In this document: piece by piece, positions 36,916 to 47,043 of the stretch
Position numbering within the stretch: position 1 is the stretch's first letter
How the letters are laid out: each line of letters starts with the position of its first letter
From: Lacinutrix mariniflava
GTDB taxonomy: Bacteria; Bacteroidota; Bacteroidia; Flavobacteriales; Flavobacteriaceae
DNA: 49,045 bases
Assembly: GCF_001418015.1 (NCBI RefSeq)
Contig: NZ_LIQG01000025.1
Location: 1 to 49,045, forward strand
Reading direction: 5' to 3'
Made by a program: the position numbers and the translations under genes
The notes under the pieces: model-generated
What the model was told of the DNA's origin: nothing
The model's input: only the letters and a program-made list of their open reading frames with translations
Database searches by the model: none

Positions 36916-38703
36916 TTAATGTTGTAATTCTTCTTCTCCTTCTTTTAAAGGAACGTTTTGCATTACAAAATCAACGTCATGTCCTGGTTTACTATAATCG
37001 TAAGACCATCTGTGTACATGAGGTATTTCTCCTGGCCAGTTACCGTGAATATGTTCCACTGGTGTTGTCCACTCAAGCGTTGTAGCTCTCCATGGGTTTT
37101 GAACTGCTTTCTTACCGTAGAATATACTACTAAAGAAATTCCATAAGTATATTAATTGAGCAACTCCACCTACTAATGCGAATATTGTAATGATCTGGTT
37201 TGTATCAGCTAAATCATCGAATAATGGGAAATTAGAGTTTGTATAATAACGTCTTGGTAATCCAGCCATACCGATAAAGTGCATTGGGAAGAATACTCCA
37301 TAAGCACAAATAGCTGTAATCCAGAAGTGGATATAACCAAGTTTCTTATTTAACATTCTACCAAACATTTTAGGATACCAATGGTAAATACCTGCAAACA
37401 TACCATAAAGTGCAGATATACCCATTACTAAGTGGAAATGCGCGATTACGAAATAAGTATCATGAACGTTAATATCTAAAGCAGAATCTCCAAGAATAAT
37501 TCCTGTTAAACCACCTGTTATGAATGTAGATACGAAACCTATAGAGAATAGCATGGCAGGATTCATTTGAATATTACCTTTCCATATAGTTGTTATCCAG
37601 TTAAATGCTTTTACTGCTGATGGTATTGCAATTAATAATGTTGTGAACGTAAACACAGAACCTAAGAATGGATTCATTCCTGAGATAAACATATGGTGTC
37701 CCCAAACTATTGTTGATAAAAATGCAATAGCTAAGATTGAAGTAATCATTGCTCGGTAACCAAAAATTGGTTTACGTGAATTAGTAGCCATAATTTCTGA
37801 CACTAATCCCATTGCTGGTAAGATTACAATATATACTTCTGGGTGTCCTAAGAACCAGAATAAGTGTTCGAACAATACAGGAGAACCTCCTTGGTAATGT
37901 AATACTTCTCCTTGTATAAATATATCTGATAAGAAGAACGATGTGCCGAAACTTCTATCCATTATTAATAATAATGCTGCAGATAACAATACTGGGAAAG
38001 AAACTATACCAATTATAGCTGTTACAAAGAAAGCCCAAATTGTTAATGGAAGTCTAGTCATAGACATTCCTTTTGTTCTTAAGTTTATAACTGTTACAAC
38101 ATAATTTAAAGATCCTAATAATGAAGAAGCGATAAATATAGCCATAGCTACTAACCATAACGTCATTCCCATTCCAGAACCTCCTTGTGCCATTGGCAAC
38201 GCACTTAATGGAGGATAAATTGTCCAACCTGCTGCTGCTGGTCCAGCTTCAACAAAGAAAGATGATACCATGATAACACTAGAGATAAAAAATAACCAGT
38301 AAGAAACCATGTTTAAGAATCCAGAGGCCATATCTCGTGCACCAATTTGCAACGGAATAAGTAAGTTACTAAACGTACCACTTAAACCTGCAGTAAGTAC
38401 GAAGAATACCATTATGGTACCATGTATAGTTACTAATGCTAAATAAATATCTGCATCCATAACACCATCTGGTGCCCATTTGCCTAATAATGCTTCAAAA
38501 ATTACATTAGGCTCTTCTGGCCATGCAATTTGCATACGCATCATTAAAGACATTATCACACCTATAACACCCATAATAGTACCAGTAATAAGGTACTGCT
38601 TGGCTATCATTTTGTGATCAATACTAAATATGTATTTAGTTATGAAAGTTTCTTTATGGTGGTGATCGTCGTGAGCGTCGTGAGTATCTGCTTGTGCTGA
38701 CAT
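36916..38703 (-). CDS. ctaD: Cytochrome c oxidase subunit I
   Basis: The 595-residue catalytic subunit of a haem-copper oxidase, reducing O2 to water and pumping protons. Twelve transmembrane segments are visible. The low-spin haem ligand lies in TIHGTIMVFF. The Cu-B ligands are in FWFLGHPEVYI (with the Glu of GHPEVY and the Tyr that crosslinks to His) and VWGHHMF. The second haem pair is in HDTYFVIAHFHLVMG. The GHPEVY form indicates an A1-type oxidase. The N-terminus before helix 1 is His-rich (five His in residues 8-16). It is the last gene of the act-cox transcript, 26 bases after ctaC. ATG at 38703. Confidence 0.97.
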   Translation of the reverse strand: MSAQADTHDAHDDHHHKETFITKYIFSIDHKMIAKQYLITGTIMGVIGVIMSLMMRMQIAWPEEPNVIFEALLGKWAPDGVMDADIYLALVTIHGTIMVFFVLTAGLSGTFSNLLIPLQIGARDMASGFLNMVSYWLFFISSVIMVSSFFVEAGPAAAGWTIYPPLSALPMAQGGSGMGMTLWLVAMAIFIASSLLGSLNYVVTVINLRTKGMSMTRLPLTIWAFFVTAIIGIVSFPVLLSAALLLIMDRSFGTSFFLSDIFIQGEVLHYQGGSPVLFEHLFWFLGHPEVYIVILPAMGLVSEIMATNSRKPIFGYRAMITSILAIAFLSTIVWGHHMFISGMNPFLGSVFTFTTLLIAIPSAVKAFNWITTIWKGNIQMNPAMLFSIGFVSTFITGGLTGIILGDSALDINVHDTYFVIAHFHLVMGISALYGMFAGIYHWYPKMFGRMLNKKLGYIHFWITAICAYGVFFPMHFIGMAGLPRRYYTNSNFPLFDDLADTNQIITIFALVGGVAQLIYLWNFFSSIFYGKKAVQNPWRATTLEWTTPVEHIHGNWPGEIPHVHRWSYDYSKPGHDVDFVMQNVPLKEGEEELQH

Positions 38704-38729
38704 AATCTATATATCTTTATAATCTTTTA

Positions 38730-39806
38730 TTAATTATTTACTAGAGAATTCTTGAATTCCTTTTGAGTTCTAATCCAAGCATCATATTCTTCTTGAGTTT
38801 CAACTATTATTTTCATTTGCATATTGTAGTGAGATTTACCACAAATTTTATTACATAATAATAAATAATCGAATGTGTAAGGTTCTAAAGCCTCTTCTCC
38901 TTTAGCTACTAAAGCCTTAGATTTATCAACTCTAATTTTATTAATGTTTGTAACCTTATCTTTCATCTCTGGAGTATCACGCATGTCCACAGTAGTGACA
39001 GTTGGAGTGAAACCAAATTGGGTTATCATACCTGGAACACAGTTCATTTGCGCTCTAAAGTGAGGCATATAAGCCGAGTGTAAAACATCTTGAGAACGCA
39101 TTTTAAATAAAACTGGGCGTCCTACTGGTAAATGTAATTCTGAAGTGATAATATCATCTTGAGCATAAGGATCAGCTTCATCTACTCCTAAAATATTAGC
39201 GCGATCTATATCTATTAATCTAACGTTAGCTTTACCTAAAGTATTATCTGCTCCACTATAACGTGCTTTCCAGTTAAATTGTTGAGCATATAATTCTACA
39301 ACTAAAGGATCGTTATCTTCATTAACATTCATGATTGTTGTCCAAGTAAATAAACCTTGAATAATCAATACTGCTAACACTATTACTGGAATAATTGTCC
39401 AAATAGCTTCTAACTTATTGTTGTCTGCATAAAACAAAGCTTTTTTACCTTTTTCACCTCTATACTTAAAAGCAAAATAGTGTAATAAAAACTGTGTTAT
39501 TGTCTGTACGATGAAAATAACTACCATTGAGATAATCATTAAACTATCTACTCCTGGACCATGTTCAGAAGCTGAGTTAGACATTAATGGTAAATCACCA
39601 AGCTCAACAAAACTCCAAATTGTGATAATATAAATGAAGGCTAAAAAACCTATCATTAAATAACCATTTAATTTATTGTCTTTGTCGTTTGCTACTTGAT
39701 TATTTCCATCCACAGAATCGCTTTGGGTTAAATCGAATATCTTGACCATCTGCCAGATGGCAACTAAAATAAATACTAATACTAAAATTGATAATAAAGC
39801 CGTCAT
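38730..39806 (-). CDS. ctaC: Cytochrome c oxidase subunit II
   Basis: A 358-residue subunit that receives electrons at the binuclear Cu-A centre. It begins with an N-terminal helix (~2-20) that looks like a signal or anchor, then further helices (~48-70, 93-115 and 135-155). The cupredoxin domain has the first Cu-A ligand in VLHSAYMPHFR and the cluster CNKICGKSHYNMQM, which keeps both Cys, the His and the Met. The Glu usually between the two Cys is Lys here; as I recall this is normal in Bacteroidota. There is no C-terminal cytochrome c domain, so electrons likely come from ActA/ActE haems. It lies 31 bases downstream of actF. Confidence 0.95.
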   Translation of the reverse strand: MTALLSILVLVFILVAIWQMVKIFDLTQSDSVDGNNQVANDKDNKLNGYLMIGFLAFIYIITIWSFVELGDLPLMSNSASEHGPGVDSLMIISMVVIFIVQTITQFLLHYFAFKYRGEKGKKALFYADNNKLEAIWTIIPVIVLAVLIIQGLFTWTTIMNVNEDNDPLVVELYAQQFNWKARYSGADNTLGKANVRLIDIDRANILGVDEADPYAQDDIITSELHLPVGRPVLFKMRSQDVLHSAYMPHFRAQMNCVPGMITQFGFTPTVTTVDMRDTPEMKDKVTNINKIRVDKSKALVAKGEEALEPYTFDYLLLCNKICGKSHYNMQMKIIVETQEEYDAWIRTQKEFKNSLVNN

Positions 39807-39837
39807 TGTTGTCGTTCTTCTTTATTTAATTGTGTTA

Positions 39838-41229
39838 TTAATAATGAAAATGCTCACTTTCTTTAATAAATGGATTTCTTGTTTGTACTAATGGTGCTTT
39901 TGTAAGTGCAGTAAATACAATAAAGATAAATAATCCAGCAAAGAATAGTAAAGATGCAATTTCTGGAATTCCAATGTACCATTGATCACCTACTGATGCA
40001 GGCATAATCATATTGAAAATATCAATATAATGACCTCCTAATATTACAACACCCGCCATTACAACAAACCAAGGAACACGCTTGTAATCACTGTTCATTA
40101 ATAATAATAATGGAAAGATAAAGTTCATAGCTAACATACCAAAGAATGGTAATTTATAATCTTCAATTCTAGTTACGAAGTATGTTACTTCTTCCGGTAT
40201 GTTTGAATACCAAATTAACATGAATTGGGAGAACCATAAATAAGTCCAGAAAATACTAAAAGCAAACATAAACTTAGCTAAATCATGAATATGACTATCG
40301 TTTACATTTGGTAATAAACCTTTACTCTTTAAATATAAAGTTATAAAAGCAATTACGGTAATACCACAAACCATCATTCCTGCTAATACATACCAGCCAA
40401 ATAATGTTGAGAACCAATGTGGATCTACACTCATTATCCAATCCCATGACATCATCGATTCAGTGTATAAAAAGAACACTAAGAATCCTGCAGATATACG
40501 GAAAATCTTTTTAAAGTTTTTATTATCATTTGCTTTGTCTTGGGCAATAGAAAATTTTCTTGAAAAATGTCTATATAGAGACCATCCTGCAATAAAAATT
40601 AAACCTCTAATTGCAAATGCCCATGTGTTTAACCAGCCTTTTTTACCTGCGACTAATTTATCAAAATCAGCACTACTAGGATCAACCATATCAGGATTCA
40701 TCCAAACAAATATATTAAAATGACCAATTGTTCCTGAAGCAACAGCAATAGCTAAAACTATTAAAGCACCTGGTAACAAGTAAGCAGTTATACCTTCCAT
40801 TACTCTTAAGATTAATGGAGACCAACCAGATTGAGAAACATATTGAAGTGCATAAAATGCTAATGCTCCTAATGCAATCATCATGAAAAAGAATGCTGCA
40901 ACATAAAAAGCCGACCACGGTCTGTTATGCATTGCATGCATTACATGATTTACATGTTTTGTATGCTCATCTACTACTTCATGACCTTCATCATGCGCAG
41001 CGTCTGATCCATGATCACCATGCCTAACAGTTTCTACTTGATGTGTTTCTTCTACGTGACCTGCAGCTTCACTATGACCATCTCCATGATGTGTTTCACT
41101 TGCCAACATAGTCTCTACTTCAGCAAATGATTTATTTGAAGTTATAAAGCCATAGCCTACACCTAATAGTCCTACGACCATTAAAATGATTGCAGTTAAT
41201 CTTAGTCTATTTGAAATTTTGTATTCCAT
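39838..41229 (-). CDS. actF: Alternative complex III subunit ActF
   Basis: A 463-residue integral membrane subunit of the quinol:cytochrome c oxidoreductase ACIII, NrfD-related to ActC. About ten transmembrane segments are visible, beginning at ~10-30. Between the first two helices lies a long loop with 14 His in residues 47-101 (e.g. ETHHGDGHSEAAGH). Conserved parts include MSWDWIMSVDPHWFSTLFGWY (~265-285), typical of ActF. It follows actE by 21 bases and precedes ctaC, tying ACIII to the oxidase. ATG at 41229. Confidence 0.92.
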   Translation of the reverse strand: MEYKISNRLRLTAIILMVVGLLGVGYGFITSNKSFAEVETMLASETHHGDGHSEAAGHVEETHQVETVRHGDHGSDAAHDEGHEVVDEHTKHVNHVMHAMHNRPWSAFYVAAFFFMMIALGALAFYALQYVSQSGWSPLILRVMEGITAYLLPGALIVLAIAVASGTIGHFNIFVWMNPDMVDPSSADFDKLVAGKKGWLNTWAFAIRGLIFIAGWSLYRHFSRKFSIAQDKANDNKNFKKIFRISAGFLVFFLYTESMMSWDWIMSVDPHWFSTLFGWYVLAGMMVCGITVIAFITLYLKSKGLLPNVNDSHIHDLAKFMFAFSIFWTYLWFSQFMLIWYSNIPEEVTYFVTRIEDYKLPFFGMLAMNFIFPLLLLMNSDYKRVPWFVVMAGVVILGGHYIDIFNMIMPASVGDQWYIGIPEIASLLFFAGLFIFIVFTALTKAPLVQTRNPFIKESEHFHY

Positions 41230-41250
41230 TATATAATCTTTAACTATATC

Positions 41251-41808
41251 TTATTTTTCTAAATCTGCCTTCAATTTCATAACATATGAAACTACTTGCC
41301 AGCGCTCTTCGTAACTTAACTGATTTGCATAGGAGCCCATAGCGTTTTTACCGTAGTAGATAGTATGATAAACACTACCCTCAGTAATTGCTCTTCCAGC
41401 ATCATCATAACTTGGTATACCAAGAATCTTTTCTCTTTGCACTAACTTTCCTTTACCGTCACCTTTCGTTCCGTGACAAATACCACAATAGATATCAAAT
41501 AGCTCTTTACCCTTTGCGTAATCTACTTGAGTAGAATCTAAAACGTTTTTTAAACTTACTTTAGCTTCATTATAACCTTCTGTAGTGTTATCAATATCGA
41601 AAGGTGTATAACCTCTAGGTATTGTACCTTCTGCCGGTAACTGAGCTTCTACTCCGTTTGCGAAAGCACCAGATTCTTGATATGTTTCGTATGCTACTGA
41701 TTCGTACATATTAGGCATGTATTCATAATTCGGTCTCGAATCTTTCTTACAAGCTACAATCGACACTAAAATCAGCGCTAATATTGTTATGTTAAAAATG
41801 CTCTTCAT
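41251..41808 (-). CDS. actE: Alternative complex III cytochrome c subunit ActE
   Basis: A 185-residue lipid-anchored monohaem cytochrome c. The lipobox SIVAC has the Cys at 20 and is followed by Lys-rich residues. The haem site is CGICHGTKGDGKGK (~108-121), and the distal Met lies in NAMGSYANQLSYEERWQVVSYVM, a class I cytochrome c C-terminus. It faces the periplasm and should pass electrons from ACIII towards the oxidase. ATG at 41808, 9 bases after actD. Confidence 0.94.
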   Translation of the reverse strand: MKSIFNITILALILVSIVACKKDSRPNYEYMPNMYESVAYETYQESGAFANGVEAQLPAEGTIPRGYTPFDIDNTTEGYNEAKVSLKNVLDSTQVDYAKGKELFDIYCGICHGTKGDGKGKLVQREKILGIPSYDDAGRAITEGSVYHTIYYGKNAMGSYANQLSYEERWQVVSYVMKLKADLEK

Positions 41809-41817
41809 TGTCTATAA

Positions 41818-42348
41818 TTAATGCGTATTATCTACTACGTTTATTTCAACTGCACCAGTTTCTAAAAGTAAATCGTGCAATTCTTTTTCGTTACCGTGAA
41901 CAGCGATTTCCATTAAAAAGTGGTCGTCAGTTGTTCTAGGATCAGGATTTTCGGCTTTTTTGAATGGCCACATTCTACTTCGTAAATAAAATGTTATTAC
42001 CATTAAATGTGCTGCAAAGAAAACCGTTAATTCGAACATAATAGGTACGAATGCTGGCATATTTTCTAAATAGCTAAAACTTGGTTTACCACCAATGTTT
42101 TGCGGCCAATCTTCAATCATAATGAAATTCATCATTAAAGTGGCTACTACTAAACCTACACAACCGTACATAAAAGCCGCGATTGCTATTCTTGTTGGCG
42201 CTAATCCCATTGCCTTGTCTAGTCCATGGACAGGAAATGGAGTATATATTTCATCAATGTGATGTCTTTTAGCTTTCACTGATTTAACAGCTGCCATTAA
42301 AACATCATCATCGTTATAAATAGCGTGAATTACTTTTGAAGTTTCCAT
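41818..42348 (-). CDS. actD: Alternative complex III subunit ActD (DUF3341)
   Basis: A 176-residue DUF3341 membrane subunit of ACIII. The N-terminal soluble part has VHAIYNDDDVLMAAVKSVKA and YTPFPVHGLDKAMGL (~36-50), the family hallmark. Two transmembrane helices (~55-76 and 99-121) follow, with a short acidic tail. It carries no cofactor and is thought to stabilise the complex. It starts 3 bases after the actC stop. ATG at 42348. Confidence 0.94.
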   Translation of the reverse strand: METSKVIHAIYNDDDVLMAAVKSVKAKRHHIDEIYTPFPVHGLDKAMGLAPTRIAIAAFMYGCVGLVVATLMMNFIMIEDWPQNIGGKPSFSYLENMPAFVPIMFELTVFFAAHLMVITFYLRSRMWPFKKAENPDPRTTDDHFLMEIAVHGNEKELHDLLLETGAVEINVVDNTH

Positions 42349-42351
42349 ATG

Positions 42352-43821
42352 CTACTCGTTATTATTATTTTGTTCTTTATTATCGAAATTTGTCACAACC
42401 GATGTTCTAGCATCTGCTCCAGTTCCCATTAGTGTCTTTCCAGAATCTCTTAAATTCTTGTACTTATCACCAGAAGATTTTAAGATCGTCTTAACTTCGG
42501 CTTGGGCAATTACTGGGAAAGTTCTTGAATATAATAAGAATAATACAAAGAAGAACCCTATAGTTCCAATAAAAATTCCAATATCTACAAACGTTGGAGA
42601 AAACATTGTCCATGAAGATGGTAAGTAATCTCTGTGTAATGATGTTACAATAATTACAAAACGCTCAAACCACATTCCAACGTTCACTACTAATGAGATA
42701 AAGAATGAGAACATAATGCTCGTTCTTAATTTTTTAAACCACATAAATTGTGGAGAAAATACATTACAACTCATCATTAATAAATAAGCCCACCAATATG
42801 GTCCAGTTGCCCTATTTAAGAACGCGTACTGTTCGTACTCTACACCAGAATACCATGCTACAAATAACTCAGTTATATAAGCCACACCCACAATAGAACC
42901 TGTAATCATAATTACAATGTTCATTAATTCGATATGTTGTACTGTTATATAGTCTTCTAAGCTACACACTTTTCTCATAATAATAAGTAAAGTGTTAACC
43001 ATTGCGAAACCAGAAAATACTGCTCCTGCAACAAAATAAGGAGGGAATATAGTTGTATGCCAACCTGGAATAACAGATGTTGCAAAATCAAAAGATACAA
43101 TCGTGTGTACAGAAAGTACTAATGGCGTTGCTAAACCAGCAAGCACTAATGACACTTCTTCAAAACGTTGCCAATCTTTAGCCCTACCTGTCCATCCAAA
43201 ACTTAATAGACTGTATATTTTCTTTTGGAAAGGTCTTATTGCTCTATCACGTAACATTGCAAAATCTGGTAATAAACCTGTCCACCAGAAAACCAATGAA
43301 ACAGATAAATACGTGGAGATAGCAAATACATCCCAAAGTAGAGGTGAGTTAAAGTTTACCCACAAAGATCCAAATTGATTTGGTATTGGTAATACCCAAT
43401 ACGCTAACCATGGTCGACCCATGTGAATAACTGGAAATAAACCTGCTTGTACAACAGAGAAAATTGTCATTGCTTCTGCAGAACGGTTAATTGCCATTCT
43501 CCATTTTTGACGGAATAATAATAGTACTGCAGAAATTAATGTTCCTGCATGACCAATACCAACCCACCAAACGAAGTTAGTAATATCCCAAGCCCAACCT
43601 ACGGTCTTGTTTAATCCCCAAGTTCCAATTCCAGTAGATATTGTATAAACCATACATCCAACTCCCCAAAGGAAAGCTACTAATGCAATTGAAAATACAA
43701 TCCACCAATGCTTGTTGGCTTTTCCTTCTACAGGTGCTGCTATATCTACGGTTACATCGTGATATGATTTGTTGCCTGTAACTAAAGGTCTTCTAATAGG
43801 TGCTTCGTAATGAGACGCCAT
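42352..43821 (-). CDS. actC: Alternative complex III subunit ActC (NrfD family)
   Basis: A 489-residue NrfD/PsrC-type membrane subunit with about ten helices, which carries the quinol site facing the Fe-S protein ActB. It begins with a soluble stretch (YEAPIRRPLVTG), then the first helix near 41-62. Motifs include FVWWVGIGHAGTLISAVL (~88-105) and FPVIHMGRPWLAYWVLPIPN (~130-149), which are typical of the family. The C-terminal tail is polar (NKEQNNNNE). ATG at 43821, 33 bases downstream of actB. Confidence 0.95.
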   Translation of the reverse strand: MASHYEAPIRRPLVTGNKSYHDVTVDIAAPVEGKANKHWWIVFSIALVAFLWGVGCMVYTISTGIGTWGLNKTVGWAWDITNFVWWVGIGHAGTLISAVLLLFRQKWRMAINRSAEAMTIFSVVQAGLFPVIHMGRPWLAYWVLPIPNQFGSLWVNFNSPLLWDVFAISTYLSVSLVFWWTGLLPDFAMLRDRAIRPFQKKIYSLLSFGWTGRAKDWQRFEEVSLVLAGLATPLVLSVHTIVSFDFATSVIPGWHTTIFPPYFVAGAVFSGFAMVNTLLIIMRKVCSLEDYITVQHIELMNIVIMITGSIVGVAYITELFVAWYSGVEYEQYAFLNRATGPYWWAYLLMMSCNVFSPQFMWFKKLRTSIMFSFFISLVVNVGMWFERFVIIVTSLHRDYLPSSWTMFSPTFVDIGIFIGTIGFFFVLFLLYSRTFPVIAQAEVKTILKSSGDKYKNLRDSGKTLMGTGADARTSVVTNFDNKEQNNNNE

Positions 43822-43854
43822 AATCCTTTTAAATTGTTCGTTAATTAATTCTTT

Positions 43855-46800
43855 TTATGCTCTCGTGTTTCTCACTTTAGTATGATACTGAACATTAGGT
43901 TTAGTACCGACACTCTCCAATAAATGATACATACGATCATCTTCTAAAAGTTTTGCAACTTTACTTTCTTTATCGTTTATATCTCCAAATACCATCGCTC
44001 CATTGCTACAAGCAGAAGAACATGCTGTTTGGAATTCACCATCTTTAATAACACGTCCATCACGTTTTGCATCAAGAATAGTCTTTTGTGTTTTTTGAAT
44101 ACACATAGAACATTTTTCCATGACACCACGAGAACGTACTGTTACATCTGGATTAATAACCATTCTACCTAAATCATCATTCATAAAGTAATCGAACTCA
44201 TCGTTTCCGTTATATAGGAACCAATTAAAACGACGTACTTTATAAGGACAGTTGTTAGCACAATATCTTGTACCTACACAACGGTTATAAGCCATATGGT
44301 TTTGACCTTGACGACCATGTGATGTAGCCGCTACTGGACAAACAGTCTCACAAGGAGCATGATTACAGTGTTGACACATTACTGGTTGAAAAGCTACTTG
44401 TGGATTATCCGCAGGATGTTCTAATTCACCGAATCCTCCTAAAGAACCATTATCTCCAAATAAACCTTCGAAACCTTCTTTTTTAGCATCATCAGCTTCA
44501 AAAGAATCTTCAGATGAATAGTATCTATCAATACGCAACCAGTGCATATCACGACTTCTACGTATTTCTTCTTTACCAACAACTGGTACATTATTTTCTG
44601 CGTGACAAGCTATTACACAAGCACCGCAACCTGTACAAGCATTAAGGTCGATAGATAAGTTAAAGTGATGTCCAATTGAACGATCAAATTCATCCCATAA
44701 ATCTACATCAGGAGAAGTTACTTCTACTTCTTCATGATTTAAAGATACCATAGGAACAGCGTTCCAATGTTTCTTATCCTTAGTATTAAAAACCTCAAGT
44801 GTAGTTTCTTTAATAATGTCACCACGACCCATTAAAGTATTTTGCAATTGCACACAAGCAAACTCGTGCATACCAGTCGCTTTTGTTACAGTTACATTTT
44901 GTATGTTGTTGAAACCTTGATATAATGCATAAGCATTAACTCCAGTTTGCATCTCTTCTTTTAAACCTGCCTTTTTACCATAACCAAATGCTAATCCAAC
45001 TGAACCTTTAGCCTGACCTGGTTGAATAATTACTGGAACAGTAATTTTAGTTCCATTTACTGTAACATCAGCATAACTACCATTTAATGCTCCTGTTGCT
45101 TCGTGCTCATTAACTAAATCTAAAGCTTTAGCATCTGCTCCTGAAACAGTTAAATAGTTATCCCAAGTTGTTCTTGTAATAGGATCTGGAAACTCTTGCA
45201 ACCAAGGATTGTTTGCTTGTTGCCCATCACCCATTCCTACTTTAGTATATAAAGTAAGTTCCATTCCATTTGAAGTTGCACTAGAGGCTAATGCTCTTGC
45301 CGCGTTTCCAGATGGTGTTTCTACATTTTCTTCTGAAGTTTCAGTTGTATCTTCAACTAAATCTCCTGAGAATTTTGATATATAAGATCCATCATGTAGT
45401 GCTTGGTTGAATGATGCACCACCTAATATCTCTGAATTCCAAAGTGTTTTAATATAATCACTATACTTTTCATCTTTACCATTCCAAAGCATTAAAATGT
45501 CTTGAAATTGTTTCGTATCAAACAAAGGACGAATAGTAGGTTGAATTAAACCGAAGTGACCTTTCTTTAACTCTACATCTCCCCAACTTTCTAAGTAATG
45601 AGGTGCTGCTGCAATATATTGCGATGCTAAAGCTGTCTCATCTGCTTTCATAGAGAAAGCTATAGATAATTCAGTGTTTTTTAATCCTTCAGCAAAATCT
45701 GAAGCATTCGATAATGTATATAGTGGATTTACACCACTCATAATAACAGCACCAACTTTACCTGCCTTCATATCAGCAACTAAAGACATAACTGCCTTAT
45801 CATTTCCTTGTCTTGTCTTAATAGGTTTTTTAGAATTGAAAGCCTTACTACTTAAAGCTTCGTTAATTTCTAAAACAACCGTTTGTGCATTTACATCTTG
45901 AAGACCTGTTACTACAACACCTGCACTTCCAGCTTTTATTAATTCTGAAGCTGCATCTTGTACTGCCTTTTCAATATTTGCTGGTAAACTTCCCGAAAAA
46001 GACCCACCAACTAATAAGCTATGTAATTTTGCTAAAGCTAATTTTTGCTGACTTGGTGTTAAAGGAACACGTTTATCTGCATTTGCTCCAGCTAAAGACA
46101 TATTAGATTCAAACTGAATATGGCGAGACATTTTTCCATTTGTTGGAACACGTCCTTGAGAGTATGCACTATCAAATCCTCCTCCTTGCCAATCTCCTAA
46201 GAAATCCGCACCAAATGCAACTATTGTTGCAGCTAGTGAAAAATTATAATCAGCTAAACCTCTTTCGTTATATTTTGCTTGAAATGCATCTAATGCAGCA
46301 GACTCTGAAACAGCGTCATATACTACATGATTTACATTACCATATTTTTCTTTAAATTCTGCAATTAATTTAGACGTAGTTGGACTTGCATATGTCTGTG
46401 TTAATAACACAATTTGCTTTCCACCGTCTTTTAATGCATTTAATTTTTGAGTCGTCTCTGAAGTAAAAGCAGACCATGAAATAGCAGATTCGCCTTTCAT
46501 TGGACTTTTAACTCTTAAACTATCATATAATCCTAAAACTGATGCATTAACCCTTGCATTTGCACCACCATCTGTAGCACCAAGATTATTGTTTTCAATT
46601 TTAATTGGACGACCTTCTCGAGTTTTTACTAAAACACTTGCAAAATCAAAACCATCTGCAATCGTTGTTGCATAGTAGTTTGCTACACCAGGAATGATAG
46701 AATCTGGCTGAACTACATAAGGTATTGATTTAATTACCGGCCCTTCACAAGCCGCTAACGAAGCTGCCGCTGTACTAAAACCGACGTACTTTAAGAAATC

Positions 46801-46956
46801 ACGACGCGTTGTAGAAGAAGCCTCTAATGCCTCCTTGTCTCCAAGAAACTCATCTGTAGGGATTTCGTTTACAAACTCGTTTTGTTTTAGCGTCTCAACA
46901 ATAGAGCTATCTTTTAGCTCCTCAACACTTTTCCAGTATTTCTTGTTTGATGACAT
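43855..46956 (-). CDS. actB: Alternative complex III Fe-S subunit ActB (TAT-variant, molybdopterin-like fusion)
   Basis: A 1033-residue fusion of a molybdopterin-oxidoreductase-like domain (to ~730) and a ferredoxin-like domain. The TAT-variant export signal is TTRRDFLKYVGFSTAAASLAA (49-69, just before Cys71), far from the N-terminus as usual for ActB. The first half is thought not to bind molybdenum in this family. The C-terminal part binds the clusters: CTGCGACVIACH, CQHCNHAPCETVCP, CVGTRYCANNCP and CSMC with a later CSSAC. They wire electrons from quinol to haem c. It lies 87 bases downstream of actA. ATG at 46956. Confidence 0.95.
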   Translation of the reverse strand: MSSNKKYWKSVEELKDSSIVETLKQNEFVNEIPTDEFLGDKEALEASSTTRRDFLKYVGFSTAAASLAACEGPVIKSIPYVVQPDSIIPGVANYYATTIADGFDFASVLVKTREGRPIKIENNNLGATDGGANARVNASVLGLYDSLRVKSPMKGESAISWSAFTSETTQKLNALKDGGKQIVLLTQTYASPTTSKLIAEFKEKYGNVNHVVYDAVSESAALDAFQAKYNERGLADYNFSLAATIVAFGADFLGDWQGGGFDSAYSQGRVPTNGKMSRHIQFESNMSLAGANADKRVPLTPSQQKLALAKLHSLLVGGSFSGSLPANIEKAVQDAASELIKAGSAGVVVTGLQDVNAQTVVLEINEALSSKAFNSKKPIKTRQGNDKAVMSLVADMKAGKVGAVIMSGVNPLYTLSNASDFAEGLKNTELSIAFSMKADETALASQYIAAAPHYLESWGDVELKKGHFGLIQPTIRPLFDTKQFQDILMLWNGKDEKYSDYIKTLWNSEILGGASFNQALHDGSYISKFSGDLVEDTTETSEENVETPSGNAARALASSATSNGMELTLYTKVGMGDGQQANNPWLQEFPDPITRTTWDNYLTVSGADAKALDLVNEHEATGALNGSYADVTVNGTKITVPVIIQPGQAKGSVGLAFGYGKKAGLKEEMQTGVNAYALYQGFNNIQNVTVTKATGMHEFACVQLQNTLMGRGDIIKETTLEVFNTKDKKHWNAVPMVSLNHEEVEVTSPDVDLWDEFDRSIGHHFNLSIDLNACTGCGACVIACHAENNVPVVGKEEIRRSRDMHWLRIDRYYSSEDSFEADDAKKEGFEGLFGDNGSLGGFGELEHPADNPQVAFQPVMCQHCNHAPCETVCPVAATSHGRQGQNHMAYNRCVGTRYCANNCPYKVRRFNWFLYNGNDEFDYFMNDDLGRMVINPDVTVRSRGVMEKCSMCIQKTQKTILDAKRDGRVIKDGEFQTACSSACSNGAMVFGDINDKESKVAKLLEDDRMYHLLESVGTKPNVQYHTKVRNTRA

Positions 46957-47043
46957 ATTATATAATTGAATTACTTCTTAATTTATTATTAATTTACTCT
47001 TATAAAATTTCCACTTTCGTAGATATTATTAAAAACGATGTCT

